DNA from: Myrica gale
Taxonomy: Eukaryota; Streptophyta; Magnoliopsida; Fagales; Myricaceae
NCBI GenBank assembly: GCA_963930655.1
Contig: OZ005608.1
Location: 17,633,271 to 17,697,270, forward strand
Direction of reading: 5' to 3'
Length of the DNA: 64,000 nucleotides
Shown: positions 44,044-56,399 of the stretch, in pieces
Layout: the number at the start of each line of letters is the position of its first letter
How positions within the stretch are numbered: position 1 is the stretch's first letter
Translations under genes and position numbers: made by a program
The notes under the pieces: model-generated
Told to the model about the DNA's origin: nothing
The model's database searches: none
What the model saw: only the letters and a program-made list of their open reading frames with translations

Positions 44044-45950
44044 CACTAGAAAACATTCATACAAATATCGAATACCCATGTATCCCTTTTCTATGCAATT
44101 TGCCTTCTAATGGTGGAGTTATCGATTGTAACCAATTTACAACTTCTTCAACTCATGTACCTTTATCCAATGTTCATACACAAATCCAAAATTGATCAAC
44201 TATCAATTATACTTGAATTTGTAAATCCTTGGACGATCCGCAAATTCTCAACTCCAAACACTAGCAAATAGCGTTTAATACTTCTCAAGTACTTGAGAAT
44301 TTGCTTAATCGTTGTCCAGCATTAAGGGATGACATTATGCCTAAAAGGTCTAATGCTGACTACATGATTTATATATGGCCTTATCCCTCTCTTCTTAGAG
44401 AGATGACATTATGCCTAAAAGGTAGAACCTTTCTTTGGCAATGTAGTCCCAAACATTTGCTTCTTGGTTTCCAAACAATTTGATTCCAAGAACTTGAAAC
44501 ACTTCCAAAGGTTTTTGACTTGAAAAATGGTTCATCAACTATCTTTTCATTGATTACATCTCCAAGACGTCATTCCCAATGAGTAGTATATCACTAACAT
44601 AATAAACTATAAATATTACTAAACTCTCACTGACTTATTGTCAACACAAGGTATATCCATGTGTCATGAAAAATTGAACTATTTGATTATTTCATTAAAA
44701 TGGATTCTCATCTAAACATCCTGAGTTATAAATTTTTGAGACTCATCAGTAAATTAGTAAGATCCATATTCAATTGATATAATATACCTTTCTATTAGCT
44801 TAGCTGGATGTTTCATCAAGAACGGTCATGTTTTCCCTTCCACTTAGGCCGTACTCCTTTTAAAAAATATTCCTACTGATAATCACTACTAGTTCATTTG
44901 AGGTTATCAAATAATATCTAAAGAACAAGTAATTCAAACATCTGCTTATCTCCAACTAAACAATATCTTAGAAAGTTCAGTATAATATTTCTGCAACACC
45001 ATTGTGTCGTGGTGTGGCAAGGGAATTAACTAAGATATGATGATTTTATCTCAAAGATAAGTTCGAAACTTATCTAAATGTATGAGTATCTTGATACTCA
45101 TTTCCAGTTGTTTTTTATTTCAATCTAAAATTCTTTAAACTTTTTAAAGAATTCAGACTTGAATTTCATCAGATACAATTAACCATATCTGGAATAATCA
45201 TCACTAAAAATGATGAAACATGAAAAACTCTTCTCTGATTATGTTGTCAAAAGCATCACATATATATCAGTGTGCACTAACTCTAACAATCTTATAGCTC
45301 TAACTTCTTTTACTTAAAAGAATTCTTTGTCATCTTTTATTGCATGCAAAGCAAATAAAACTAGTTAGCGTTCGACCTTCATAAGGTTCAAAGACCCATC
45401 CTACATTAATATGTTGATCATATCCAGATTAGCATGACCAAGTGTTAGACGCCACATATCAGTGGGATTCACATCCCTCTTTCATTTTATAGTTGCGTCA
45501 TTGACATCAACATCTTTCTCAATTTATTCATAGAGTCCACAATATTTTCTAAGAACAATAGAAATCGTCAATACTAATATCAAAAGCATTAAACTCTTTG
45601 CATTTTAAAATTTTAGAAAATTGAAATCACATTTCTCCATAAATTTTGGTAGACGTAAAGATAATTTTTCAAAAAACAAAATTTTATTCTTTTGCAAATT
45701 CTTATAAATAATATCAATGGCTGTCGCTACAACACTTGCAGTTATCCCCATCTTCTGCACAATTTCCCTTGCACTTAATCTATGGTTTTCCTTAAACCCT
45801 TGCAACTTATTGCAAAAGTGAGATGTAGTGTCTAGAAGGACATACATACAATTTAATGGACAATACATTAAATTGATTGTAATGATAAGCATACCTTCAG
45901 TAGCATTCTTTTTCCAATAAATATATCTTGGCCCAGTCCAAAATCATCAT
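44044..45950 (-). pseudogene. Degenerate copia gag-pol, minus strand
   Basis: Despite many stops, ordered motifs survive right to left: a remnant zinc knuckle (YWKKNATEG, ~45920-45890), the GAG-preintegrase block (MWRLTLGHANLDMI, ~45470-45420), the integrase TPRHNGVAE (~45025-44995), RT EIIKQFNFS and DIPCVDNKS (~44700-44650), the active-site block YVSDILLIGND in place of YVDD (~44610-44570), and VLGIKLFGNQEA (~44495-44460). Belongs to the element whose 3' LTR is at 42425-44032. Confidence 0.72.
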
Positions 45951-46489
45951 ATAAAATGTAATCTATGTGTATATATAATAATCTATTAGGTTTAGATTTT
46001 TAAACAACTAATGGTATCTCCCGATATGACACATCAATCAAATAAATCTCGAACATAACATTTATATTCAGTGAAAAATAGTAGGTATCAATAATTTTTA
46101 CCTTTTGTAAACATGATCCTATTTTAGTAACCATGCAACAACTTGTAAAAATAAATAGAAACTATCAATCACGAATACATCTCATGTCTCATACAATATG
46201 TATGTAAATATTCGTGACCCTTGAATTCCTTTTGACCAACAAATAAACACAATATTCACTATTGAAGTGTACGTGTTTATTTAGTTAAGTACAATCATTG
46301 TCTAAATGACATGTAATTTTGAAATGAGTCGGCATTGTTATTTTAGTCAACATCTTCATTCCGCATACACCCTCATTTATCTTCTAAAGAAATAAATGGA
46401 CAAACTATAAAATCAAAATATTGGAGTCCCTTATTTTAGTTTCATCCAACATTTAATAAAATTGAATTCCACAAACCACCAATGGGAAT
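45951..46489. other. Remnant gag/leader of the minus-strand copia element
   Basis: AT-rich; only stop-riddled frames. Sits between the pol relic and the SIRE fragment, so it is probably the gag side of that copia. Confidence 0.4.
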
Positions 46490-48250
46490 GTAATTCCAAG
46501 GTTAAGGCAACCCAAGAGGGGGGTGAATTGGGTTTCCAAAAAATTTCGCTTTTAACCCCCAAAATCGTGTTTGCAAAGTAAATGATAATTTAGCACAAGT
46601 ATTGGAATGATAAGTAAATAAGAACTAAATGTAAAGAGTAGAGTTTGAAAAGCAAACACAAGATTTTTTGGTGGTTCGGCAAAACCGCCTACATCCACCC
46701 TTCAAGCTCCTTTACCGAGCCTTGAGGTTTTCCCACTATCTTCCAAATAGTGTACACTCTAGCTTTCAGGTGCTAGAGAACCGTACAAGTGTTTTCTCAA
46801 GCTCAACACTCATAATCCAAGTGCTTTTTTAGGTGCACTACTCACAACCTAACCAAGCTTGAGATATGTCCTCTATAAGCTTCTTCTTTAGTGAAGAACC
46901 TCACTAAATGAATCACTTCTCTTAAATAGGAAAATACAAGAAATAAACTCTCTCAAATAGTGGATAAGAAAATGGAAAACTATATCTCTTTTGATTCACA
47001 CAATGACAAGGATGTGAAGATGCAATTTGTGTGAATGATATAAGAAATATGAAATAAGAAGGTTTAAGATCTTTCTCGAGCTATAGAAATTATATGTGGT
47101 CGTTCTCTTTTGTTTTTAGACATAAGGAAGGTCTTTATATAAGTCACATTAGAAAACTAGACGTTGGGGGTCGATCTGACAATTTTACCGTTGTACCGGT
47201 CAATCGTTTCATGTACCGGTTGACCGCTTCAAGTAGTTATTCCCCAACGGTCATAAAATTTGAAAATTGTTAAATTTTTGTCTGACGCGCCCCGTCATCT
47301 ACTTCATGTAGAGGATGATCTGCTTCATATAGCAATTAACAGCTTGATAGACTGTTTCATGTAAAGGACGATCCGCTATAATTAAAAAGCTCATTTTTTA
47401 CAATTTTTGAAATCTCAATTTCAAAAATCAACTTCCCAAAAGTATAACCGAGGCTTAAGAGTTTATATAGGGATGATTTGAAATCACTTAAGGCGCATTT
47501 TGGTTGTCAAACTTGTGATGAGAAATTTGTGCATATTTTAAGATGACAATAAATTGATAGTTTTAAGATGACTCCCCCTATCTATTGCAATTGGACAATC
47601 ATTTGAAACTTGAGAAAAGCCAATATTCATAATCCAATTCAAAAAGAGAATATATAGTCATCAAAATTATTATCAACACATTTCTCTTCCTTTGTCACAT
47701 CAAAAAGACAAAGGATAAAAAACTTAGATAAATGCATCACAAATTTGATAAAAATTAAGATATGTGCATGCATTATCCATCAATATCTTCCCCAAATATG
47801 CATGCTACCAAAATGAATACATGGATAGAACTAAAAATAATCATATTCATCAAAAAGAACAATTAGGAGTTTTAAATGAAAATCTTATTGAAATAAAATA
47901 AAGGATGACTAATGGGGACTCAAGAGTCCATCGCTATTATGATAGTTGGCCACTGAGTGGGTTTGTACTGACCTCTTAGCTACCAATGACAATTTAAAGG
48001 TAATTCTCAACAACAACAAAATAGGCTCAGAAAATCTCATAAAAGTATATGATTTTGAAAAAAATGTCATTTTAGAGATGTTTCATTTTGATAAATGCAA
48101 AAAAGCTATGTCAAAGATTAACACATAAGAAATCATCATAGAAGATAATGAACCAACAATAAGTTCTTCCCCTTAGTATTTGTCCTCAAAATGTCACAAG
48201 ACTTCTTGATAGGCAAGTTTCATCCAACCACTCATTATTGCTTCATCCTT
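46490..48250 (-). mobile_element. SIRE-type copia 3' end fragment (LTR plus 3' region)
   Basis: 46490-~47533 is a minus-oriented SIRE LTR: its end (AATTCACCCCCCTCTTGGGT read on minus) matches those at 6290 and 42015, and ACCGGTTGACCGCTTC repeats lie at 47160-47390. 47534-48250 corresponds to the 3' region of SIRE elements, with GTGACAAAGGAAGAG near 47705 like GATGACAAAGGGGGAG at 40536. No pol seen; the rest is missing. Confidence 0.65.
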
Positions 48251-50259
48251 CTTGAATCCTATAAAATAATCAAGAAAATCTTTTTGGTTGAGAATGTTTT
48301 TGTCTTTGAAGATGTCCATTTTGTAAACTTAATCCATTTATTGAAATCATCAAAATATTGATTGTGAAAAAAAGCCGACAGGGAGGCCATGGGATTAGTT
48401 TCCCCTAAACAATCCCATTTAACACTTGCTTTAAAAATAAAGAACTTTTTTTTGGTCAATTGGTCAAATCGGGTTACTCAACCGTCAACAGCGTGGAACC
48501 ATTGACCCACCGGTACGGGTCCAACCCAGTCAGTGTTGGACAACGATCTAGTTCAAACCCAAACTGGATCTGGGTTGCGGTCTGGGTCTAACTTGGACCA
48601 TATCAAGTGGTCCATGTCCAACTGGACCTTGGCTAGGTCCACGGGCCCGAGTCCAACCTGTGGAACTCAGCCCCGAACGAACTGCCATGGCCCAGATATT
48701 ATCCAGCCCATGCTGTCTTAATCTCTCCATTCGTTTTTTTGTTAAACAGACGGAATGGGCATCATTTGGGCCAAACCACAGAATTTTATTCGAAATAAGG
48801 TCAGTCCAAAAACTATTTAAAACAAAACAGGCCTTAAGCAATAAAAAAAATTTATGACCTTTTTAAAAACAAGCCCAAAAACATTTTAGAAAAATGCCCA
48901 ACAGTTTGGGTTGGAGAAGGGGCAGCGGCCACTACTGCTGGCCGTCGTCGGCTGTCTAGTGGCCACGTTCGACAACTATAGGCCGAACGCTGGCCGACCA
49001 TTTCAATTGTGGTTGTCGCCGATTTAAGGCAAAAAGCACCAACACCCGTCTGCTGGTGGGTGTCCACGACCTTATAGCTGCCAGAGTTTCACCTCCTCCG
49101 GTCAGAGGGTTGCCCCGGTCACATTGGGCACCCCTCCAGCTAGTGGTGCGGCAGATGTCATCTATTTGGCAGCAGACCACACTCTTGAGAGAAAAAAAAC
49201 TTTTTGTTTTTCTCAAGAACACAAACAGAGGTTATTCATACAGTTCATATCAAAATCGGGTAAAAAATGTGTTGGCATCTGCCCCTCGTCAAAACCGGGT
49301 TGGCCAACACTCAACTGGTCAAATTGACTTGACCCGTTGACCCACCGGTCCTGGTCATACCCTGACCGGATCTGGGTCATGGTCCGGGTCAAAACCAAAC
49401 CGGGCCTGGGCTATGGGCCCGAGTCCAAACCATGGCCCAAGCCCCGCATAGGCTGCCATAGCCCTGATCTCATCCGGCCATGGGCTGGCCGCATCTCCCT
49501 TTTTTTATTGGACCCAGCCCAACGTTTGGGTTGGGTGTAATGGGCCTTGGGCTGGAAAGGGCAGTTGTTGCCCTACCCACCTGGCCCAAAGCATGCAACC
49601 CAAGCATCTCTATGCATGGGCGCCACTTAGGCGCCTTTGAGAGGGCTCAGCGGCCGGCTCTGCTGACCACATGCTAGACGTTGGTTGGCCGTTCCAGTGG
49701 TGGCCAGCGCGTGGCCTTCCGGCTCGCGGCTGGCCCATCCACACCCGTGTCTCAGTCATACGGGGCGCTCCTCCGGCCTGTTTAGCCACCACCGGCGGCT
49801 GGTGGTGGCCGGATTAGAGAGAAACCTCACTCTCTCCCCTTGCGATTTAGGGCCATCGAAAAAAAATTTTAAAACAAAAAAAAAACATAACAACAAACAG
49901 CTCGAAATCATGTTGTTCATCACCAAATCTCATTCAAGAATATTAAATCAGCGAGCAACTCAATAGATCTCATCAAAAGCTTCAAGAGAAACCAACGAGT
50001 ATGACTATTTTCGCAAAGAAACACTTTTGTCTCTTTTCAAAGATCAAAACACACGGACAAAGAACACAAAAATGATTTTTGTGCTTTTTGTCCGATTCTC
50101 ATCATATCTCTCACACTCGAATCACCACATTGTACGGAAACAATTTCCTGCCATTAGATCCGCAACCACCATTCAACAAATCAGTTGAATCATGAAGAAC
50201 ACTTCAGAGAAGTTAGAGAGAGAAAATTAACTTGGAACTGTGAGATTTCACAAATCTGA
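48251..50259 (-). other. Leader region of a minus-strand copia element with a diverged internal duplication
   Basis: 48450-48740 and 49300-49560 are diverged direct repeats sharing TTGACCCACCGGT, GGATCTGGGT, GGGCCCGAGTCCAA and CATGGCCCA in order. 48890-49160 and 49560-49850 are GC-rich with GGCCGG strings. Long frames are open on both strands from composition. 49880-50259 is AT-richer and leads to the primer site. No protein domain recognised. Confidence 0.5.
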
Positions 50260-50271
50260 GCTCTGATACCA
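50260..50271 (-). other. Primer-binding site (tRNA-Met), minus strand
   Basis: GCTCTGATACCA on plus reads TGGTATCAGAGC on minus, two bases from the LTR end at 50274; exact plant copia consensus. Confidence 0.88.
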
Positions 50272-50273
50272 CT

Positions 50274-51487
50274 TGTTTGATGGTGAGATCATAGCAGAAA
50301 GGATCGCTGAATCAGAGCAACTTAACTAGAGAAAGAAACTCTCACGTTGAAATCAAATTTCATTGAAAATGAATTCTCTCATTTCTCAAATGATTTATGA
50401 GCTATTTATAATGGCTGGCTGAGAACTCAACTGTGCTATAGCGTGGGATCTTTAGGGATCTCAAATCTCGGTCGTAGTATCATCATGAAAAATATTCTGT
50501 AATCCGAACTTATGGGCTTCTACAACTTGTGATCATATCCGTTAACATATCACAAATGACCTCCGAGATAATGAAATTGTTTTGTGAAATCATTTTTGCT
50601 GACAATTTTGTGTTTATTTATCCTTCAACCGTACTATATTCCACATGAGCTAATAGGACCGGAATAATATCACCGATTAAGTCCCTAACTCAAATAATTC
50701 TTAGTTCTCAGTCTGTACCTAGTTGAATTTCCAAAACTTTTCTAAATCATTTTCGCAAATATTTACTTAATATATAATATAAGTAAACTCGTGAAAATAA
50801 TTTTCACAAAATCTCCTAACTCAACGTTTTTATATGAGTCCAACAATATACAGACATAATGAATATACTGCCTCATCAAGAGACTAGTGGATTCCATATT
50901 GAGCAATTATACTAATTCACATAGTATGCACAAAGGCCCAACCTTATCTGCAATATTTGATCTGTGAAAGATTATCACCAAATGACTCAGTCAAAACACA
51001 AGCACACAACAAGCAAACCTGCATAAATCTCTCAGGTCTAAGGACAACATAATCTAATTGTATTGAATATCATTCTCTACATCAGTGATCATTTCCAGAA
51101 GATATTCATATTTGATCCGATTCAGTTCATGTACTCTTACATTGCACCCACTCGTCTGCTTAAGGTCAGCACCTCAATGATGGAGTCCATCATTCTATCT
51201 TATAGAGGCACACCAAGTGTAGACCTATTTGTACATTTTCATGTACCTCGGTCTGGAACAAAGTAAGTCAACAAGGATCCAAAAAGGCATACTCCCCGCC
51301 TCCGATTCATTAATTATTGGCCTGACTTTTCTACAATGTTACTCAACAATATGACATCTAATGTCATTATAAGTATGACATCTTATGTCATTTCAGGTAC
51401 ACAAAATAATATACAAGTGATTAAACAATAACAATAATTATCTCATAATTATGCAAAATGATTGGTTTTTAGGGCATACATCTAACA
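50274..51487 (-). repeat. 5' LTR of minus-strand copia element (family A)
   Basis: On the minus strand it starts TGTTAGATGTATGCCCTAAA at 51487 and ends CCATCAAACA at 50274, next to the primer site. 1.21 kb. The segment beyond 51487 is the end of a related but different LTR (family B), so this element inserted into, or recombined with, that LTR. Confidence 0.82.
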
Positions 51488-51676
51488 CAAGGAACCAAAA
51501 AGTCATATTCTTTGCCTTTGATTCATTAATCATTGGCATGATTTCTCTACAATGTCGCTCAATAATAACTGTGTAACATCTTATGTCGCAACATGTTACC
51601 TAATATAATAAATATAAACATGTGGTATCTAAATAACAATTATCTAGAAAATGATTTTTAGAGCATATTTCTTACA
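51488..51676 (-). repeat. Terminal piece of a family B copia LTR
   Basis: Matches 43283-44032 minus its MITE (CAAGGAACCAAAAAGT ... GATTTTTAGAGCATA.TTCTTACA) and ends at the same terminus. Provides the empty site for the MITE at 43418. Confidence 0.8.
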
Positions 51677-53415
51677 ATATCTACACTACCTTTGGTCTCT
51701 ATTACTCGCAGTTTGTCTAGAATCAAATGTAAGCCTGCTTATCTACAGGAATATCACTCTCAACTGGTCCAATCTACCTCTAGCAACTCAAATCAAGTCT
51801 CGGATGTAGGTTCTGATCTTCCTTCACCTTTATATCCTTTGTCTTCTTTCATTTCTTATTCAAGCTTATCTCTTCTCCATCGAGCATTTACATTAGTTGT
51901 TTCCAGTCATATATAACCTAAATTCTTTCATGAGACTGTAAAATTACCCGAAAGGAGAGAGGCTATGAGAGCTGAAATCACTGCTCTTGAAATCAATAAC
52001 ACCTGGAGTTTGACTGATCTACCTCATGACAAGACTGTCATTGGGTGAAAATGGGTATACAAGTGTAAATTTCGTGCTGATGATTCTCTTGAAAGGCACA
52101 AGGCACGTCTTGTGCAAAGGGATATACCCAGGTTTTAGGAATTGACTATTTCGACACATTCTCCCTTGTTGCAAAGTTAACTATTGTACGATGTCTCTTG
52201 GCCTAGGCAGTAATCAACAACTCGAGTTTACATCACTTAATATAAACAATGCATTTTTACATGGGAAATTAGATGAAGAAGTTTTTATGAAACTTCCTCC
52301 AGGATTCTCACATTCAGGTGATACTCGGGTATGGAAATTACAAAAGTCTTTATGCCGATTAAAACAAGAAAGTCGTCAGTGGTTCAATAAATTTTCTAAT
52401 ACACTGATATCTTATGGCTTCCAACAGTCCAAGTAAGATTATTCCATTTTCACTAAGTCAACTAAATCTACCTTTATTGCTTTATTAGTGTACGTGCATG
52501 ATATTATTTTGTTGATGCATTGAAGATCTGGTTAGATTCACACTTCAAGCTTAAGGATTTAGGTCCACTAAAGTTCTTTCTTGGACTTGAAGTGGCACGG
52601 TCTGCTGCTAGAATTTCTTTATGCCAATGGAAATACACTATGTAACTTCTTGCTAATTCTGGTCTATTGGCTATGAAGTCAGCCTAAACACCAATGGACA
52701 GTTATCTTAGACTCAATGCTTTAAATGGTGTTTTGCTTGATGATCTCAGCTCCCATAGAAGATTGGTGGGTCGTCTCTTATATCTCACAATCACCAGACC
52801 AAACGTGTGTTTTGTTGTTAACACCTTGAGTCAATTTCTTTTGCAACCTAGATAGCCTCATCATGATGTTGCCATCAAGGTTCTTAAGTATCTCAAAACC
52901 AGTCCTGGCCAAGGCATCTTTCTTTCTAGCTCATCTTCTCTACAGCTTAAGGCTTTTTGCCACTCAAATTGAGCAAATTGTCCGGATACTCGAAGATTAG
53001 TTTCTGGTTTCACTGTTCTCCTTGGAGAGTCTCTTATTTCATGGTAATCTAAGAAGCAAGTGACCATAAGCCGATCCTCTGTAGAAGCCAAATATTGTTC
53101 CATGGTAGTAACTTGTTGCGAGTTGAAATGGCTCACTACCTTAAAGATTTTCTTATTGATCATCATCAACCGTCTCTATTATTTTTTGATAGTAAAGCTG
53201 CTCTCCACATCGCAGCAAACTCTGTCTTTCATGAACGAACCAAACACATTAAAATTTATTGTTATTTGGTTCGTGATATGGTACAACAACACCTTATTAA
53301 GACTCTCAATGTCACAACAGAGCATCAACTACTTGACCTCTTAACTCCCTGCCTTTTGATAAGTTTATGACACTTGTAACCAAGTTTGGACTCTTAAATA
53401 TTTATAGTCCAGCTT
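51677..53415 (+). pseudogene. Degenerate plus-strand copia pol (RT and RNase H)
   Basis: In changing frames: EAMRAEITALEINNTWSLTD (~51965-52020), KWVYKCKFRADDSLERHKARLV (~52050-52115), HGKLDEEVFMKLPPGF (~52260-52310), KLQKSLCRLKQESRQWFNKF (~52335-52395), FFLGLEVA, the RNase H block ISRSSVEAKYCSM (~53065-53100) and SKAALHIAANSVFHERTKHI (~53190-53250), ending TEHQLLDLLT. At least ten stops or shifts. Gag and integrase are absent, so it is 5'-truncated where it meets the family B LTR end. Confidence 0.8.
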
Positions 53416-53424
53416 GAGGGGGCC

Positions 53425-53575
53425 TATTAGAGATGGTTAGATACGTAATTGAAGCTGTTAAAGCTATTATGTATTAGTTACGTTGGTTAGTTAGTTATTC
53501 GTTATTTTTTATCTCTCAATGTTGTATATAGACCATTCACTAGTTAAATGAAATTTACAAAGATATTATTTTCAT
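53425..53575 (+). repeat. 3' LTR, probably incomplete, of the plus-strand copia
   Basis: A polypurine tract AGCTTGAGGGGG (53411-53422) precedes TATTAGAGATGG, which resembles the usual TGTTAGAGAT start. No 5' partner is available; the right border is approximate. Confidence 0.5.
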
Positions 53576-53819
53576 GATTCATGAAAGAGAAGCACCTGCC
53601 CAACAAGGTCGCTGATATTGTGGGCAATGAGGACTTCATGTCCAAGCTCCAAGTCATCACTCGCATGGCAACATGTCCAGCTTCATCTTAACCATACGTA
53701 ACTTTAACCTCGATCAATTTTTTTTCTGGAAACAACTCATTCATTAACAAACCAACTAATCCATACAAGAGTCACAAAACGAAATAAAACGAGGAATACA
53801 AGCAACATCAATAAAACTA

Positions 53820-54165
53820 GAAAGCTAAGAGTGGGCTGTCCATTGGCCAAGCAAATGGGCTTGTTGGTTCAAGAGTCGAGGAACCCAGTGAATGGACCAC
53901 GCCGCTTGCCCCTTAAACTTCATGCCAAGGGTCCTGATTAAATCCTCTGTTTTTCAGCAAGGTAGTTGAGTGGGGTTAGACACATCTTCACAGAGGAGCT
54001 TGGAGTCTGATTCAAAAATAACCTTCGACAAATTTTGCTGGAGAGCGACTTCCACAGCATGGACAGCCGCTAAAGTTTTACTGACAAGTGGGTCCATAGC
54101 CCAAATATGCTCCATGTACACGGTACATTCAAAATTGATATTCATCCAACCAATTTCCAAAGGAA
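53820..54165 (-). pseudogene. LINE ORF2 RNase H domain (RVT_3-type)
   Basis: The minus frame reads WVPLEIGWMNINFECTV, AAVHAVEVALQQ, LSKVIFESDSKLL, then after a stop at ~53955 TLGMKFKGQAAWSIHWVPRLLNQQAH. This is the plant L1 RNase H pattern with the N-x-D...E...ESDS...HVPR order, but the first Asp is Glu here. Confidence 0.75.
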
Positions 54166-54176
54166 CCCACCCAAGC

Positions 54177-55810
54177 AGCAACAAAATAGGGCTTCTGAAT
54201 AGGCCTATAATTCTGGTCCGGTTGCTGGCGGAGCTCAGGCTCCGTTTCAGCTCCGGTTCTGGGAAGAGGAGCTTTGTATCTTCTAGGAACTGTAAACATA
54301 GGTGATTTTTTGCCACTCCTGGAAGCGTTCCTTTCCGCCAATCCAGGCAGAAATCTGGTTTCGGGTATTTTTTAATTTTTTCCACTATAATTTAAAACGA
54401 CGTCGTTTTATTTTAAGTAGGACGACACCGTTTAACATTTAAAAAAAACGTATGCGTGGATCTAAACTTGTCGTTTTGATCCACACAAAACTACCCTAAG
54501 CCCCTAAGTCTTCCTTTCCCCCCGACCCTGAGCCCTGTCCCAGCCGCCCCTAGGTCACCCCAAGCCCTCCCACCCTCTCGGCCCTCAGTCCTCAGCCCTC
54601 TATTACACTACAGGGTGAGCGACCTCTCTCTCTCCGGCAGTCTGGCCTCCACTACTGCTCTCTCTCTCTCTCTCTATCTTCCTCTCTCTTTCTCTCTCAT
54701 GGCTACTGTTGTAGAAAATCCGTTTGTAGCCTGCAATGCTTTTTATGGAAGTAATTTTTTCTGTGGTTTAGTGCATTAAAAATGTATGATCCTAGTTCAG
54801 TGCATTATTGATTTAAGTATGATCATGTGAAACTTGGACTTCTTTACATATCATTATGGTCTTGATGAGTAAAATTTACTTCTACTGCACCATAATTAGC
54901 AGTCTTGGTATTTTCATCAGTTATAGGTTATAATCTAATAGAAATTTTGTCAACATCAAATGAAAGAAAGGCATTTGTTCTGTAAAACAAATAATTCCAT
55001 CATTTTACACAGATAGATGTTCAGTAGCATCATAATAATGATTTTCTTGGTTAATTCTACGTCTTCAGGTAGGGCCGATTGGCTATTTGTAATCTTGCTT
55101 GTGAGTTGTGTGGGCTTAAGTGGGGCAACAATATCATTAAGCCTATAATATGTTTAGCTATTTAGGAAATGTGAGTGTCTAGGTTACTATTTACTAGGTG
55201 AGTTTGTAAATTTGTGATTATGGATTTTGTGAATTACATGTTGTTTTGGGATTTATTGAATATGGATTTTGTGAATTGCATGTTTTTAGATTTATTTTTA
55301 CACCTGTTTATGAATTGCATGTTTTAAGATTTTGTTGTGAATTTAGATTTTATGTTAAGAGTTTATGTTATTGTTGTTTTTAGTTTTTAAAATAGGTTGC
55401 TAGAATTTTTTTTCGGTTTTCAAAAGATCAATAATGAGTTGTTGGTTTTTAAACATTATGGGCTAAATAAAATGACCATCAAAATTAATATGATCATAAT
55501 ATGATATGGTTGTATTAGTTTGAACTTTAAAGGATGACCAACATTTTACTCCAAAATTCAACTCTAATCACTTGGTGTCTTGGTGAGTTGATGACTTGAT
55601 GTGGTGCACGTGCAATGTAAAAAATGCTTAAATGGGCCAAAAAATATGGCCCAAAATATTGTTGGAATTCCGCTATCCGCTTCCGCTAAGTCTGCTAAAA
55701 GTCGGAAGCGGAAGTGGAGTCTATTTTGGCCATCCGCTAGTTAGCGGACCGGATGTCGGAATATTGAATTCCGCTTCCGACTAGTCCACTATTCACTCCT
55801 ACTTCTGAAA
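54177..55810. mobile_element. 1.6-kb insertion in the LINE, probably a non-autonomous hAT/MULE-like element
   Basis: Exact 9-bp direct repeats CACCCAAGC flank it (54168-54176, 55811-55819), and LINE ORF2 lies on both sides. The ends carry related inverted text (TAGGGCTTCTGAATAGGCC and, inverted, TAGGAGTGAATAGTGGAC), with subterminal GGAAGCGGAAG/CTTCCGC repeats on the right and CTCCGGTTC repeats on the left. The inside has AAACGACGTCGTTTT, a CT run (54657-54700) and a short reading frame MATVVENPFVACNAF at 54700. No transposase. Confidence 0.6.
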
Positions 55811-55824
55811 CACCCAAGCTGACA

Positions 55825-56340
55825 GGTGCTCTGTGTAACGGCGGTTCAAAGATTCCCGTAAATATGCAATGAGCACCTTCGTGGACTGCCTTGTTTCGGG
55901 AGAACCAAACAGTGTCCAAAACAAGGGCAGCATTGAGGATGAAAGAAGGAAGAGAAGCAGGCTGGAATGCCGAAAGAGGAATCTGCATTAAGGAAGGAAC
56001 CAATCCAAGACGTAGGTGAAGAAACTAGGAGTCGAGAAATATTGATCGGCCAAGGAGAGATATGCCAGAGTTACCTAGCCACCGAACACTAAAAGAAGAT
56101 ATGTAGAAAAGTTTCGGCTTGCTCCTGACAGAAGCAGAAAACCATATGATGAGGTAGTTCACCTTCTTGACTACAAAAAGAGGGAGATCTAACCGGGAGA
56201 GCTTCAGTGGCAACTTTCCACATCAAGAGTTTGAGCCGTTCCTGAAACAGAGATTTCCACAGTTTGGTCCAATCTTCCTCCCCCAAGTGTAGTGGAGTAG
56301 GAAAACGGGACTGCTGAGCTCTAGTCACAGCTGCCTTCAC
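55825..56340 (-). pseudogene. LINE ORF2 zf-RVT region
   Basis: The minus frame gives WTKLWKSLFQERLKLLMWKVATEALP (~56265-56190), the 'W..LW......KLK.FLW....LP' zinc-binding RT-associated domain, followed by a Cys/His segment, then frame breaks and LDTVWFSRNKAVHEG (~55925-55880). Confidence 0.75.
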
Positions 56341-56399
56341 TGAAAAATATCCCTTCAGGATCTGGAGACCAAATGAAGGTGTCCTGACGAGAGTGATGA

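Noticed and set aside
49056..49966. GC-rich frames near 49056-49966
   Set aside because: Open on both strands; they belong to the noncoding leader of a minus-strand copia element.
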